A stretch of DNA of 47,500 bases from Prorocentrum cordatum (GCA_963575745.1 CAUYUJ010014630.1:236439-283938), one strand, 5' to 3'. Counted from the first letter of the stretch, positions 9,925 to 21,273 are shown. A program made the numbers and translations. Notes: generated by a model from the letters alone, not told the origin.

Positions 9925-10195
9925 TCCGTGCACACGAGGCTGGCCAGCAAAACAATCAAACCGTTCGAGACGTCCTCTCCATCTGGGCCACCAGGGGTGC
10001 GAGAACCAGCGCCTCGCTCGAGACATCCTCCAAATCTGCTCCGGGAGCGGGGGATGCGAAGGGCACAAACAGGCAAACCGCTCGAGACATCCCCGCCATT
10101 CTGGCGCGAACGGGGGAGTGAGATACCCCCTGGCGGCTCCCCTTTAGGGGGTGCTGTAACCCGCGCCTCGCTCGAGACATCCTCAGACTTTGCTC
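9925..10195 (+). repeat. CGAGACATCC satellite, diverged monomers
   Basis: Contains AAACCG(C)TCGAGACATCCCC and CCCCTGGCGGCTCCCCTTTAG, which match the 152-bp unit amplified at 17813-18985 and the copy at 14025-14290. Confidence 0.75.
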
Positions 10196-10196
10196 C

Positions 10197-10198
10197 GC

Positions 10199-10284
<86 letters not shown>

Positions 10285-10487
10285 GCAGCATCAGCAGCAT
10301 CAGCAGCAGCATCAGCATCATCATCATCATCATCAGCATCAGCATCATCATCATCATCAGCAGCAGCAGCAACAGCAGCAGCATCAGCATCAGCATCAGC
10401 ATCAGCATAAGCATCAGCAACATCCTCATCATCGTCATCATCATCATCAGGATCGTCGTCGTCATCATAATGACCACCACAACCACC

Positions 10488-10566
<79 letters not shown>

Positions 10567-10612
10567 CGATCATCACAATCATCATCACCATCACCATCAT
10601 AGCATAACATCG
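10197..10612 (+). repeat. (CAT/CAG)n tract
   Basis: More than 400 bp of ATC triplets with CAG and CAC interspersions. Open in every frame of both strands; not coding evidence. Confidence 0.9.
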
Positions 10613-10810
10613 AATTTCATGATATCATATAAACCAACATGTCGCATCGCACAATAAAGCCACATAACCCATCATGCCATATCACACCATATCAAACCAT
10701 GGCATACCATAGGATTACATCACATAGCACGCAATGGCATACTATGCCTCAGCATCCCTCCAAACACCATAGCATAACATGTCATGTCATACAGTAACAT
10801 GCATGGCATG
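10612..10810 (+). repeat. Degenerate CATAACAT/CCATAT sequence
   Basis: Irregular CATAACAT, ACCATAT and GCATGGCAT words, the decayed edge of the CAT tract. A similar stretch follows the CAT tract at 14705-14820. Confidence 0.5.
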
Positions 10811-10865
10811 TCATGGTACGGAAGAAGAGGGAGGCGTGTGAGTGAGGAATTGGCGCGGTCGGGTT

Positions 10866-11155
10866 AATTATTCACTGCGTGGAGCTCCCAATATGTGCAT
10901 CTATGTGGATGGACCTGTCCGCCGTGAGTGTCTAGGCGCAAAAAGTTCCGAACACAAACGGGCTTGAGTATTAGCGGTCTGTGAGTGATTCTACCTGTGA
11001 ATGAGTTGGAGTGTGAATGAGTCTCCGTAGTACGAGTGCGTCTCTGCGCATGAGCCTGGGGCCTCCTGGGGCCTCGTGGAGCCTCCTGGAGCCTCCTGCT
11101 CCTGGGGCTTCCTGGAGCCTCCTGGATCCTCTTGGGGCCCCCTGAGGCCTGTTCT
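10866..11155 (+). repeat. Dispersed ATTATTCACTGCGT repeat (copy 2) plus CCTCCTGGGG array
   Basis: 10866-11050 aligns with 8930-9115. The CCTCCTGGGG array follows at 11050-11155. Confidence 0.7.
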
Positions 11156-11574
11156 TCTTAAGGAAGCTTGCGCAAGTAGGACGTCCAAGCACCGTCAACA
11201 ACAAAATGCTACACACTGCGATCCCTGCGACAGTTGCGAAACTGGAGCACGGAACTGAAGACGTTGCATCCTCGGATCATTCTAGTTTCACTGCGAAGCC
11301 TGGAACTTTGACCAAGCCGCCCGCCTTCAATCAGTATCCTCGGCACAAACCTTTTGTGTCACGGAACAAATTACAGTCCGCATGCACCACGCGGGTCCGC
11401 TACCCGGACCTGGCACGGAGCACGGGACCAATTCGACCGTGCATTCCAATGGGAACGAATTCTTAAACTCTCTACCCCACGAATTCGATTCGGTCGCTCA
11501 ACGCACGAGGCCGAGGCAGAACAAGTCAAGAAAGGACGTCGCCTCGGCCTCCGTGGGTCTCGGACTCCGGGTTC
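11156..11574. other. 3' flank of the Cys-rich gene; no separate gene seen
   Basis: Non-repetitive sequence downstream of the minus-strand stop codon. Plus-strand frames are open but show no domain pattern. It probably holds the 3' UTR; no polyadenylation signal is claimed. Confidence 0.4.
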
Positions 11575-13805
11575 TCACTGATCTTGCTTCCGCCACCTCG
11601 GCTCATGGCCCTCTGGCCCAGCGCCAGGCCAAATCTTGTCGGCCCAATCGTCCGGCATTTCTGGGCAAAGGCCCCACTCTGTCGCCCGTTCGATACCGTT
11701 GATGATGTCGATGCAGCACTGGTAGCTTTTCTGGTCCTTCATCGGGTGGTAGGCTGCCCACTTGCCCTGCTTGCAGACTGCGACGTCATCATCCGGCTTG
11801 AACCCACCGCCGTCCACCACGTAGCCGACACCGAGCGCGTCCATGCACCCCTTCATGAAGCCGTCCTCTCCAGAGTCCAACCCGAGGGTCTCCTGACAAT
11901 TCGGCCACCAATCGTAATACAACTCCAGGGCCTCGCGCGAAAATATCTCGACGGCGCCAAGGAAACCGTTGTTACCCAGCGAAGCGTTCAGGTCGTTGTT
12001 TTTCACGTAGATCGGCTGCTTCTTGGGCACTTTCAGCGCCTCCAAATGCCACTTCAAACGCTGCGGCACGAGAAGGCAATCCGGGTCCACTTTCACCGTC
12101 CAGCTGTGCGACCAGAGGTGTCCAGCTTTCTTGACCTGCTCCCATACGTTGAGGAAAACGTCAGTGTTCTGCAAAGTTGTCTCCTCGGAATCCCAATCCA
12201 CGTAGGTCGACTGCCACGTCTGGAATAAGTCGTAGGCGTCACATGCGAATACGCTCGCGCTGTTAGCCTTGGCCACCTCCGGGGAATCCAGAAGTTCTTA
12301 CCGATACAGCTACTCCCCAGACCTCTCCTGGGTTCTAACCAGAACTTCGAGGCGAATCCAGCGGAGGCGATGAGGGCCTCCCAGGAGGCCAAAAGAGGAG
12401 AAAACAAGGTAAGGGTAGAGGCATGGGTCCTTTTCCTCCTCTGAACCTCCATCAAACCCTCCTCATATGAACCTGGGAGGTAGGCCATGACGCAGTACAA
12501 GTCGGTTCCCAGCTCCTCGCCGTCGTCGGCCTTCGGAAACTTGTACTCGAGCTGCCCGCCCCCGACAAACTTCGGGTCCGCCGGCCAGCCCTCGGGCAGG
12601 TCCACCTGGACCTTTGTCAGCTCGCCCTTCTGGATCACCATGGCGAAGGTCTGGACGCACCCGGTGAAAAACTCGTCCTTCACCATGCACTCGAAGCCCA
12701 CGTTGCAGCACATGCCAGTCTGAGAGCAGTCCAGGCCTGCCCAGCTGCAGTGCGGGTCAGTCTTGGTGCGATTCCCCAATTCCGTGCAGTCCCAGCCGTC
12801 CTCTGAGCAGGACTTGGAACAGGTTGCGTAATACTTGTCCTGCTTAAAGCAGGTCATGCCACCACCGCCTCGAGCACCGCTACAACACTTTGTCTCCGTG
12901 CAGTCTTCCCCAGGAGCAGAGCACTCGTCCTCTTCACAGAACCCCCCGGTGCGCCAAATGCACTGGGTGCCGGTCCCGCACCCGCCGCTGTCAGAGTAGG
13001 TCCAACAACCGGCAGCACATTGGTCGCCCCTCTGCACACACCGGTCTCTGTTCTCCTCGGAGGTGCAACTCTCACTCTTCCCATAAACCCAACAACTGTC
13101 TTTGCAAGTGTCGCCATGCCACATGCACTCGTCCCGGCCGTTGCATGTGCCCTGGTCGGAGAAGTCCGCACACGGTAACTTGCACTTGCCAGCCTTCCAT
13201 TCGCACCGGTCTTTGGGGCACGTCTTCTCCTCGAACACATGGCAACCAGGGTCGGACCGCTTCCCGACCTTCTTGCAAGTCCACTCTGGCTTGTACGTGT
13301 TCCCAGACTTGTCGTAAAGCACGGTGTCGTCCTCCTCGTGTACGCCCTCAGCGCAAGACTCGGCGCACACGGCGAGATCCCCGTCGCGCTGGAAGCACTG
13401 GAAGCCGTGGTCGCCGCCGTCGAGGCAACACTGGGACCGCGTGCAGTCGCCACCCTTCCACACGCACGGCTCCTTTGGCGCGCTGTCCGTGGCCACCGTC
13501 ACACTGTCCGCGGCCACCTTCGGCCTGACTTGGGCCGTCTTCGAGTTCGTGGCGTGTCTCGACTTGGTCTCCACCTGCAGCCTCGCCGCGGCGACGTCGG
13601 CCGCCTCCCGACCCGCGCCGCCGCCGCCGCGCCACACGGCCGCCGCGGCCACCAGCGCGAGCGCAACAGCTGCCGCCGCCGCCGCGCCGGCCGCGCGCCG
13701 GCGATTGCCGGCGAGCCCTCGGGGAGCGGCGGGGCGATCCTCCGCCAGCAGGTGCCCCGCCTCGGCCGCCTGCTGCAGGAGCTCCTCCGAGCTGTCGGCC
13801 GGCAT
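11575..13805 (-). CDS. Type II membrane protein: Cys-rich modules plus glycosyltransferase-like domain (two exons)
   Basis: Exon 1 is 13805-12447 (453 codons) and exon 2 is 12276-11575 (233 codons plus TGA), giving 686 residues. The ATG at 13805-13803 is chosen because upstream codons come from a satellite. Residues 1-38 are hydrophilic; 39-57 form an Ala/Val/Leu transmembrane anchor. Residues 113-385 hold Cys-rich modules, three of them with a CC pair (CVWKGGDCTRSQCC, GEDCTETKCC, AGLDCSQTGMCC), resembling small disulfide-knot or CBM1-like modules. Exon 2 carries VKVDPD (517-519, a DxD-type metal site), a SLGNNGFLGAVEIFS stretch and SGEDGF (588-593). Type II topology plus DxD suggests a Golgi or surface glycosyltransferase. 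I recognise exon 2 as a multicopy dinoflagellate family of unproven activity. The gene is coding with high confidence; the enzyme class is inferred. Confidence 0.85.
12277..12446 (-). other. Introner-like intron in the Cys-rich gene (170 nt)
   Basis: On the minus strand the exon ends ...TTGATGGAG, the intron runs GTTCAGAGGAGGAAAAGG ... GATTCCCCGGAG, and the exon resumes GTGGCCAAGGCT. Removing it restores the family signature LMEVAKANSASVFACDAY in phase 0. GGAGGT occurs at both boundaries, like a target-site duplication. The interior is homologous to the intron at 860-1034. Confidence 0.85.
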
Positions 13806-13894
13806 CGCGGCGGAATCCCGGCGCGCTGGGGCGTGCGCAGCCACGCCAAGGCCGCGCACGGCGTCGGGCCAGGATGGCCTGGAGCCACAACGGC

Positions 13895-14290
13895 TACGGG
13901 GGGCCTCCTGTGGCCTGTTGAGCCTTCTTGTAGCCTCCGGCTGCCTCCTGGGACCTCCTGTGGCCTCGTGGGGCCTCCAGGAGGCCATCAGAGCCTCCTG
14001 TGGCTTCTTGGGGAGGATCCGCGCCCAAGAGTCTGGCCAGCAAAACAAGCAAACCGCTCGAGACGTCCTCGCAATCTGGGCCCCCAGGGGTGCGAAAACC
14101 AGCGCCTCGCTCGAGACATCCTCAATATCTGCTCCGAAAACGAAGGATGTGGCGGATGCAAACAGGTAAACCGCTCCGAACATCCCCGCCATTTTGGTGC
14201 GAACGGAGGAATGAGATTCCCCCTGGCGGCTCAGCCTTGGGGTTGCTTAAACCCGCGCCTCGCTCGAGGCATCCTCAGACTTTGTTCCGC
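13895..14290 (+). repeat. CCTCCTGGGG array plus CGAGACATCC satellite (second composite module)
   Basis: Same order as 9655-10195: CCTCCTGG array, CTGGCCAGCAAAACAA, AAACCGCTCGAGACGTCC, CCCCTGGCGGCTCAGCC, then CATCCTCAGACTTTG. It lies directly upstream of the Cys-rich gene and reads into its 5' side. Confidence 0.75.
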
Positions 14291-14302
14291 CATCATCATC
14301 GG

Positions 14303-14389
<87 letters not shown>

Positions 14390-14820
14390 GATCATCATCA
14401 TCACCGTCACCATCATCATCACCATCATCATCAGCAGCATCATCACCATCGTCATCGTCATCCGCATCAGCATCATCATCAGCATCATCATCATCAGTTT
14501 CAGCATCATCATCTTCATCATCAACAGCAGCATCAACATCATCAGTCGCAATGTCAATACCACCACCACCATCATCACCATCATCACGATGACAGTCATC
14601 ACAACCATCATCGTCAGCAGCATCAGCATCGTCATCATCATCGGCTGCATCATCATCAGCAGCATCAGCATCGCCGTCGTCATCCCCATCAGCATCATAA
14701 CCATCAACTTGCCATAACATATCATAACAAGTCATAACGTAACATAGCTTACCATATCATAACCCATCATAACATAACATGGCATAATACGCCATGGCAT
14801 AACAGGACACAACTTAGCAT
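14290..14820 (+). repeat. (CAT)n tract and its degenerate edge
   Basis: About 415 bp of CAT/ATC triplets, then CATAACATA words to 14820. Followed by GGTGTGAGTCGGCGCGGTCGG (14845-14866), which also follows the first tract at about 10835-10860. Confidence 0.9.
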
Positions 14821-14931
14821 GATGAGTAGGGAAGAAGGTGGAGGTGTGAGTCGGCGCGGTCGGAATATCGGAAGAGAGGCAGGGGGTGTGAGGTGTTCCT
14901 TTTCGGCGCGGTCACGGTAGCAACACAACCC

Positions 14932-15143
14932 CTAAAACTTGGATATGGGGAAACATATCGTCATTATTTGTATATGGTGAGCAATATATAGAAAGCCATG
15001 TATCCACAAAACACTGAGATCAATGAACTTAAAAATGGCGTTTACCAAAGTTGCTGGACTTCTGACCTCAATAAGCTTGTAGTCCGCCACGTTTGCTCAC
15101 CTGTGGTTTAAAACGAGGCGCCACGAGCAAGAGAGATCGCGAT
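14932..15143 (+). repeat. Dispersed repeat beginning GGATATGGGGAAACA, copy 1
   Basis: The start (ACTTGGATATGGGGAAACA) matches 19418-19450. The end (GCCACGAGCAAGAGAGATCG, 15124-15143) matches about 20188-20206. The middle differs in length (212 versus about 790 bp), so one copy has gained or lost internal sequence. Confidence 0.45.
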
Positions 15144-16020
15144 CCTTGTTGAGGAATCCTTGCTGGGGAATCTTAAAGCGGAGCCTCTTCCTTATGCGGA
15201 GGCCCAGGCGAGCGCGCGTCGAAGGGACCCCCCCAAAAAGAAAAACCGGGAGTGGCACGGCGCTCGCGCGGCCGCGGAGCCGCCGCGGGACAGCCCCCCC
15301 GAAGCGAGAGAAGACCCCGAAGACACCAGCCTCGCGGGGAAGGGCGCCGGCGCAGCGGCGGCGAAGCGTCGACGCAACTGGAGGAAAGGACAAAGAGCGG
15401 GGATGGAGAGGGGACGGTTGGAGGGGAGGGGAAATTGGGGGTGGCAGAGGAGCAGAGCCGCGCGGTTTTGGACACGCAGGGCGCAGCTTGCCGCGCGGCG
15501 CTGAATGCCGCGCCGCGACTGAACTGAGCAGAGCGGCGGGGGCGAGGCGTTTCGCCGCCTGCTGTGGCGTGGCAGAGCAAAAAGAAGCTGCAGCGCTACG
15601 CTGCGCCGGGCAACCGGGCGACCGCGGCGAGTGAAAGCCGGCCGCGTCGAACGAAGGGGGAGGCAACGCATCCCCCCGGGCGCAACAAACGAAAGGTTGC
15701 CACTGCGACGGAATAGCCACAGACACGCGCACGCCCGCGGAAAAAGACGCGCCCGCGCGTCGAAACAAAGATATCGCCACACAGCGCAGCGCGATTGCAA
15801 AACAATAAACACGCACGCGCGTCAACGCGAAACCGCGGCCACGCAGCACAGCGCGACCGCGAGGCAAAACAGGGGCGCGTCGCAACAAAAATACCGCCGC
15901 ACTGCGCAGCACGACTGCGAAGCAGACGAAATATATCGAAACGACGATGCCGCCACAGCGCAGAATGACGGTGAAGCCGAAGCACAAGTGTCAAACAGAT
16001 GCGAAATTCCAATGTAAAGT
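15144..16020. other. GC-rich region, no convincing gene; 59-bp repeats at the end
   Basis: Several long frames are open on both strands because of high GC, but none shows domains. From about 15755 to 15985 a unit of roughly 59 bp with TCGAAACAA...CGCCACACAGCGCAGCGCGA...GCAAAACA occurs four times in diverged form. Confidence 0.45.
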
Positions 16021-17085
16021 ACGCTGAGTACGCAGCCCTCTACGATACGAGGGCGCCGGGCGCGAGCATTAGTAAGCCGAAGGTCCCCTGACCAATTAAA
16101 GTCGCGATCCACAACTTCGCTGCGGACGCGCTTCTGAGGCCCGCGGACCCCCCGCCCTGCAACAATCCCAGCCCAATCCAGGCCGCCGCAGGGCAATTTC
16201 CCAGCCAAATCCCCGCCGCGGCCCCGCCGCGGCCCCTCTAAAAAAAAACCGCCGCCAGCAGAATCCCAGCCGAATCCCCGCTGCGGCCCCGCCGCGGCCC
16301 AGCCGCCGCCCAGCCGCCGCCGAACCGCGCCCCGGCCACGGGCCGTCTCCCCGGGGGCCCCAACATGGCCCGCAGGAAGGAGGGGCGCGATGGGAAACAG
16401 GAGGAACGCGACGGAGGAGCATGGCTGCAGGAGGGGGAAGGAAGAGCGCCCGGAGCGAAGGGCGGGAGGAACGGCAAGGAGGGAGCGAAGGGAAGGCGGG
16501 AAGGCGACGAGGGAAGGAAGGAGGAAGAGAGAGGCGGAAGGAGGACGGATGAGGGAGGCCAGAGGGAAGACAGCGTAAGACAGGAAGAGAAAGGAGGAGG
16601 GACCACCGGCGAGGATTGAGAAAGGAGAAAAGTAAGGAGGACAAGGGCAGGGGAAAGAGGATAAGAGGCTGGGCCTGCGCAGACCTGGGTATACATACCA
16701 GCGACGTGAAGAAAAAGAGGGAACTGATGGCGAAAACGAATACGACAGAGACAATGGAAGCTAATCATAACATACTTGAATGGACGTTATTGGTTCGATG
16801 TGGACCTCCGCAGTGGGATACAACGATATTCGACCGCCGCATGTTCATCGCGACGAATGGCAGCGTCGGCGCCAGGGCTGGCGCGCGCGAAACGCACCCG
16901 AGAAAGCTGGACAAATTCGAATGACGCGGCGCGCACGAACGGCCCCGAAGCGGACGCAATCGTAACGATCCGGCGCCGTTCGCTACGACGCCATCGCTGG
17001 CTGCGCCAACCTGACACAAGCACGCGCGAGAGACTGCTGCGCCATAGCCCCGCTAACCGCGCACTCCAAAAAGCCAGCCGCAAGG
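16020..17085. other. No gene seen
   Basis: 16140-16330 has short CCCAGCC(A/G)AATCCCCGC repeats. 16365-16620 is purine-rich GGAAGG/GAGGAA. 16660-17085 is non-repetitive, with only short unpatterned open frames. Confidence 0.4.
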
Positions 17086-17290
17086 AAAAAATACTCACTG
17101 CGTGGAGCTCCCCATATGTGCATCTCATGTTTTATGTCATGCCGTGGTGAGCGTCTGTTCATGAGCGGTCGACTACAATAGCGCGTCCACGTGGGCGACA
17201 GGGCCGACGAAGACGAGTGACCCCTAATGCGAGTGATTGCGTATGAGTCAGAGTGAGCTTTGAGTATGGTTGAATGCGAGCCTCTTCCTC
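17085..17290 (+). repeat. Diverged third copy of the ATTATTCACTGCGT repeat
   Basis: Starts ATACTCACTGCGTGGAGCTCCCCATATGTGCATCT, close to 10870-10905, then diverges. Confidence 0.5.
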
Positions 17291-17521
17291 TTCATCCCCC
17301 CTCCTCAGCTGCCAGGCCTTCCCCTTTTCAGCCCGTGGTAGCTTTGGAGCTTCCCACATGTGCATATGTTGTAGGATAGTTGGCAGTGGGATATGTAAGA
17401 CGAGCGTTTAGCCACACAAGGCCATAAGTGCATGTCATGTTGGAGGATAGTGCCACGGTGAGCATTTCCAACGATCCCCGCACACAACCACCGCCCCCCC
17501 CCCTCGCAGTCACCCCCATAT

Positions 17522-17790
17522 GAATACATATATATATATATATATATAAAATGTCCTGGACTTCGGAACAAACGTTCTGCTCGCGTCAAGGACCTTCGAG
17601 CAAAGCGCCCTCCTCCTCCTCCTCCTCCTCCTGTTCCTCCGCCCCCTCCCTTCTCCTGCTCCTGCTCCTCCTCCTCATCCTCCTGCTCCCCCTCCCCCTC
17701 CGCACCCCCATGCCCTTCCTCACGATCCCCCGCCTCCTCCTCCTCCTCCTGTTCCTCCTCCTCATCCTCGTTCCTGTCATTTCCCTCCCT
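17522..17790 (+). repeat. (TA)n and (CTC)n tracts
   Basis: A short AT tract at 17526-17549 and pyrimidine CTCCTC repeats at 17605-17765. Confidence 0.85.
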
Positions 17791-17812
17791 GTTGAGCCCA
17801 GAAACAAGCGAA

Positions 17813-18985
17813 CCGCCTGAGACATCCCCACAATATGGCCGCGAACGTGCCCGTGCAACCACCCCTGGCGGCTCCCCATAGGGGTGCTGCAACCAGCGCC
17901 CCGCTTGAGACATCGTCACAATCTGCTCTCCAAGCGAAGGATGTTGAGCCCAGAAACAAGCAAACCGCCTGAGACATCCCCACAAAATGGCCGCGAACGA
18001 GCCCGTGCAACCACCCCTGGCGGTCCCCTTAGGGGTGCTGAAACCAGCGCCCCGCCTGAGACATCCTCACAATCTGCTCTCCAAGCGAAGGATGTTGGGC
18101 CCAGAAACAGGCAAACCGCCTGAGACATCCCCACAAAATGGCCGCGAACGAGCCCGTGCAACCACCCCTGGCGGCTCCCCTTAGGGGTGCTGAAACCAGC
18201 GCCCCGCCTGAGACATCCTCACAATCTGCTCTCCAAGCGAAGGATGTTGAGCCCGAAACAGGCAAACCGCCGGAGACATCCCCACAAAATGGCCGCGAAC
18301 GAGCCCGTGCAACCACCCCTGGCGGCTCCCCTTAGGGGTGCTGAAACCAGCGCCCCGCCTGAGACATCCTCACAATCTGCTCTCCAAGCGAAGGATGTTG
18401 AGCCCAGAAACAAGCAAACCGCCTGAGACATCCCCACAAAATGGCCGCGAACGAGCCCGTGCAACCACCCCTGGCGGCTCCCCTTAGGGGTGCTGAAACC
18501 AGCGCCCCGCCTGAGACATCCTCACAATCTGCTCTCCAAGCGAAGGATGTTGGGCCCAGAAACAAGCAAACCGCCTGAGACATCCCCACAAAATGGCCGC
18601 GAACGAGCCCGTGCAACCACCCCTGGCGGCTCCCCTTAGGGGTGCTGAAACCAGCGCCCCGCCTGAGACATCCTCACAATCTGCTCTCCAAGCGAAGGAT
18701 GTTGGGCCCAGAAACAGGCAAACCGCCTGAGACATCCCCACAAAATGGCCGCGAACGAGCCCGTGCAACCACCCCTGGCGGCTCCCCTTAGGGGTGCTGA
18801 AACCAGCGCCCCGCCTGAGACATCCTCACAATCTGCTCTCCAAGCGAAGGATGTTGAGCCCAGAAACAAGCAAACCGCCTGAGACATCCCCACAAAATGG
18901 CCGCGAACGAGCCCGTGCAAACACCCCTGGCGGCTCCCCTTAGGGGTACTGAAACCAGCGCCCCGCTTGAGACATCCTCCAAGAT
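17813..18985 (+). repeat. 152-bp tandem satellite (about 8 copies)
   Basis: The unit contains AAACCGCCTGAGACATCCCC, AAAATGGCCGCGAACGAGCC, CCCCTGGCGGCTCCCCTTAG and AATCTGCTCTCCAAGCGAAG. Copies are nearly identical from 17940 to 18950, with a period of 152 bp. It is homologous to the monomers at 9925-10195 and 14025-14290. Open minus-strand frames through it are repeat artefacts. Confidence 0.9.
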
Positions 18986-19360
18986 CTGAGTATGAGTAGG
19001 TCTGAGTATGAGTATGCCTGAGTATGAGTAAGTCTGTGTATGAGTAAGTCTGTGTATGAGTAAGTCTGGGTATGAGTAGGTCTGTGTATGAGAAAGTCTG
19101 TGTATTTGTACGTCTGGGTATGAGTAAGTCTGAGTATGAGTAATACTGTGTATGAGTAAGTCTGGGTATGAGTAAGTCTGTGTATGAGTACGTCTGGGTA
19201 TGAGTAAGTCTGTGCATGAGTAAGTCTGTGTATGAGTATGTCTGAGTATGAGTAAGTCTGAGTATGAGTAGGTCTGAGTATGAGTAAATCTGAGTATGAG
19301 TAAGTCTGTGTATGAGTAAGTCTGAGTATGAGCAAGTGTGAGTATGAGTAAGTCCGACAG
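18986..19360 (+). repeat. 16-bp tandem repeat (GTATGAGTAAGTCTGA)
   Basis: About 23 copies of GTATGAGTAAGTCTGW with single-base variants, directly adjoining the 152-bp array. Confidence 0.9.
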
Positions 19361-19364
19361 GAGG

Positions 19365-20206
19365 GGAGGAGAAAAGAGGAGGAGGGAGAAGAAGGAGTAG
19401 GAGGCGTCCAAGTAATAACTAGAACCCCATCTTAGGATATGGGGAAACAACCAAGGCGCAAAGATGTGCGAGAGCACGAGTGGGGTCAGCTGGATTTTGG
19501 CGTTGTTTCTGTTCGAATTACATTTGGGGGGTAATTTCTCCCCTGGGCCTCCTTACTTCCTAAGGAGTTGCGAATAAGGAATCCTTAGTAAGGCCATCCT
19601 GCCTGAATCATCCAATACAAAAAAGTTCTCACGGCATAATCCGCAAACTTTCATATATATATATATACATACATGTATATATATACACAGAAAATGTATA
19701 TATATATTGTTTTACCAAAAAACAAAAAGTAGAACTCGTTAAGTAGGATGCAGTACCGAAAAGTCCTGCAGACATCACCTTAACCAAAGGGAGAATGAGA
19801 AGCCATTACCGAAGCGCCCTTCAGAGAGGATCCTTCCGAAGAAAGGCCCTAAGGAACCCATATTAAGAGATCTTTTTTTTCCGACGGGGTCCCTACTACC
19901 AGAGCGCCACCAGGCTGAATGACAAAGACCCCAAAGGGTGCCTGCCGCACAAGAGAGCTCGGACCATCAAGAATTGTGAGAAAACATGTGTTCCAGGTCC
20001 AAGACTCAACACACTTTGTAAATAACATGTGTTTCAAATGTGTGAGATGGTCGTGAATCGACCTACCTGAGTGCCAGATACATGCCTATATACAAACATG
20101 GTTTAACAATAGGTACTGGCCCTCTGACCTGACAAGTCTGTCGTTTACAATGATTGCTGACCCTTCAGCTTGACACGGGGTGCCACAAGCAAGAGATCGG
20201 GGATGT
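19365..20206. other. Lower-GC stretch, no gene seen; second copy of the GGATATGGGGAAACA repeat
   Basis: The most AT-rich non-microsatellite part of the window. AT/CATA tracts lie at 19654-19710. 19418-19450 and 20100-20206 pair with the two ends of 14932-15143. No open frame over about 60 codons has a pattern. Confidence 0.45.
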
Positions 20207-20219
20207 ACGACGACATCTT

Positions 20220-20304
20220 CGTTCTCTCTTTTTTTTGTCTCGCTCTCTCTCTCTCTCTCTTTCTATCTCTCTACCTCTGTCCCTCACGCTGTTTCTCTCT
20301 CTGT

Positions 20305-20339
<35 letters not shown>

Positions 20340-20432
20340 TGTATATATATATATATATATATGTAAACGGGATATCTCTCTTTCTCTCCCTCTCTCACTC
20401 TCTCTCTCTCTCTCTCTCTCTCACGGCGCCCC

Positions 20433-20488
<56 letters not shown>

Positions 20489-20522
20489 CACACACACACA
20501 CGCACACACACACACACACGTA
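20220..20522 (+). repeat. (CT)n, (TA)n and (CA)n microsatellites
   Basis: CT repeats at 20228-20340, TA repeats at 20342-20362, CT repeats to 20422, then CA repeats at 20433-20520. Confidence 0.9.
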
Positions 20523-20584
20523 AGACGGTCGTTGATACGGCCACCAGACTTTTTGCACTGCATCCAGACCCTCTAACTCACCTT

Positions 20585-21069
20585 CCTCCTCTCATCATCA
20601 TCAGCAGCAGCATTGCTCCTTCTGCTTGCTTCCCCCTCATTGTCCCCACCCAAATCCCTCCTCCGCCCACTCCTCCTCCATCTCTTTCTCCTCTCCATCC
20701 CTCCTCCTCATCCTCATAATCCGCATGATCCTCATGATCCTCATGATCATCATCCTCCTCCTCCTCATCCTCCGACTCCTCCTCCTCATCAGCATCATCA
20801 TCAGCATCAGCATCAGCATGATCATCAACGATCAGCATCCGCATCATAATCATCAGCATCAGCATCAGCATCCTCATCATCACCATCATCATCATCAGCA
20901 TCGACATCTGCAGCAGCATCACCATCAGCATCATCATAAGCAGCATCATCAGCAGCATCAGCGTCATCAGCAGCAGCACCAACATCAGCATAACCATCAA
21001 CATCATCAAGATCTGTATCACCAACATGATCATCATCATCATCTTCATCATCATCATCAGCATCATCAG

Positions 21070-21107
<38 letters not shown>

Positions 21108-21234
21108 GCATCAGCATCATCATCATCATCATCAGCATCAGCATCATCATCATCATCATCATCAGCATCATCATCATCATCATCATCAGCATCATCATCA
21201 TCAGCATCATCATCATCATCATCATGATCATCAG

Positions 21235-21273
<39 letters not shown>

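Noticed and set aside
10197-10612. Poly-His, poly-Asp, poly-Met or poly-Ser proteins from CAT tracts (also 14290-14705, 20585-22010, 26262-27075)
   Set aside because: Pure triplet repeats keep all frames open; there is no coding evidence.
12093-12276. Unspliced continuation of exon 1 through the intron
   Set aside because: It switches to a frame with no family pattern, whereas splicing 12277-12446 restores a continuous recognisable protein.
13806-14192. N-terminal extension of the Cys-rich protein to an ATG at 14192
   Set aside because: The extension is translated from the CCTCCTGG array and CGAGACATCC satellite. The ATG at 13805 gives a sensible cytosolic tail and membrane anchor.
14180-14205. 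Dinoflagellate spliced-leader-like word CCATTTTGG
   Set aside because: Only a short match inside the satellite monomer; the rest of the leader sequence is absent.
15097-16754. Long minus-strand frames (about 300 codons) in GC-rich DNA
   Set aside because: Overlapping frames are similarly open, composition explains them, and no motif or targeting pattern is seen.
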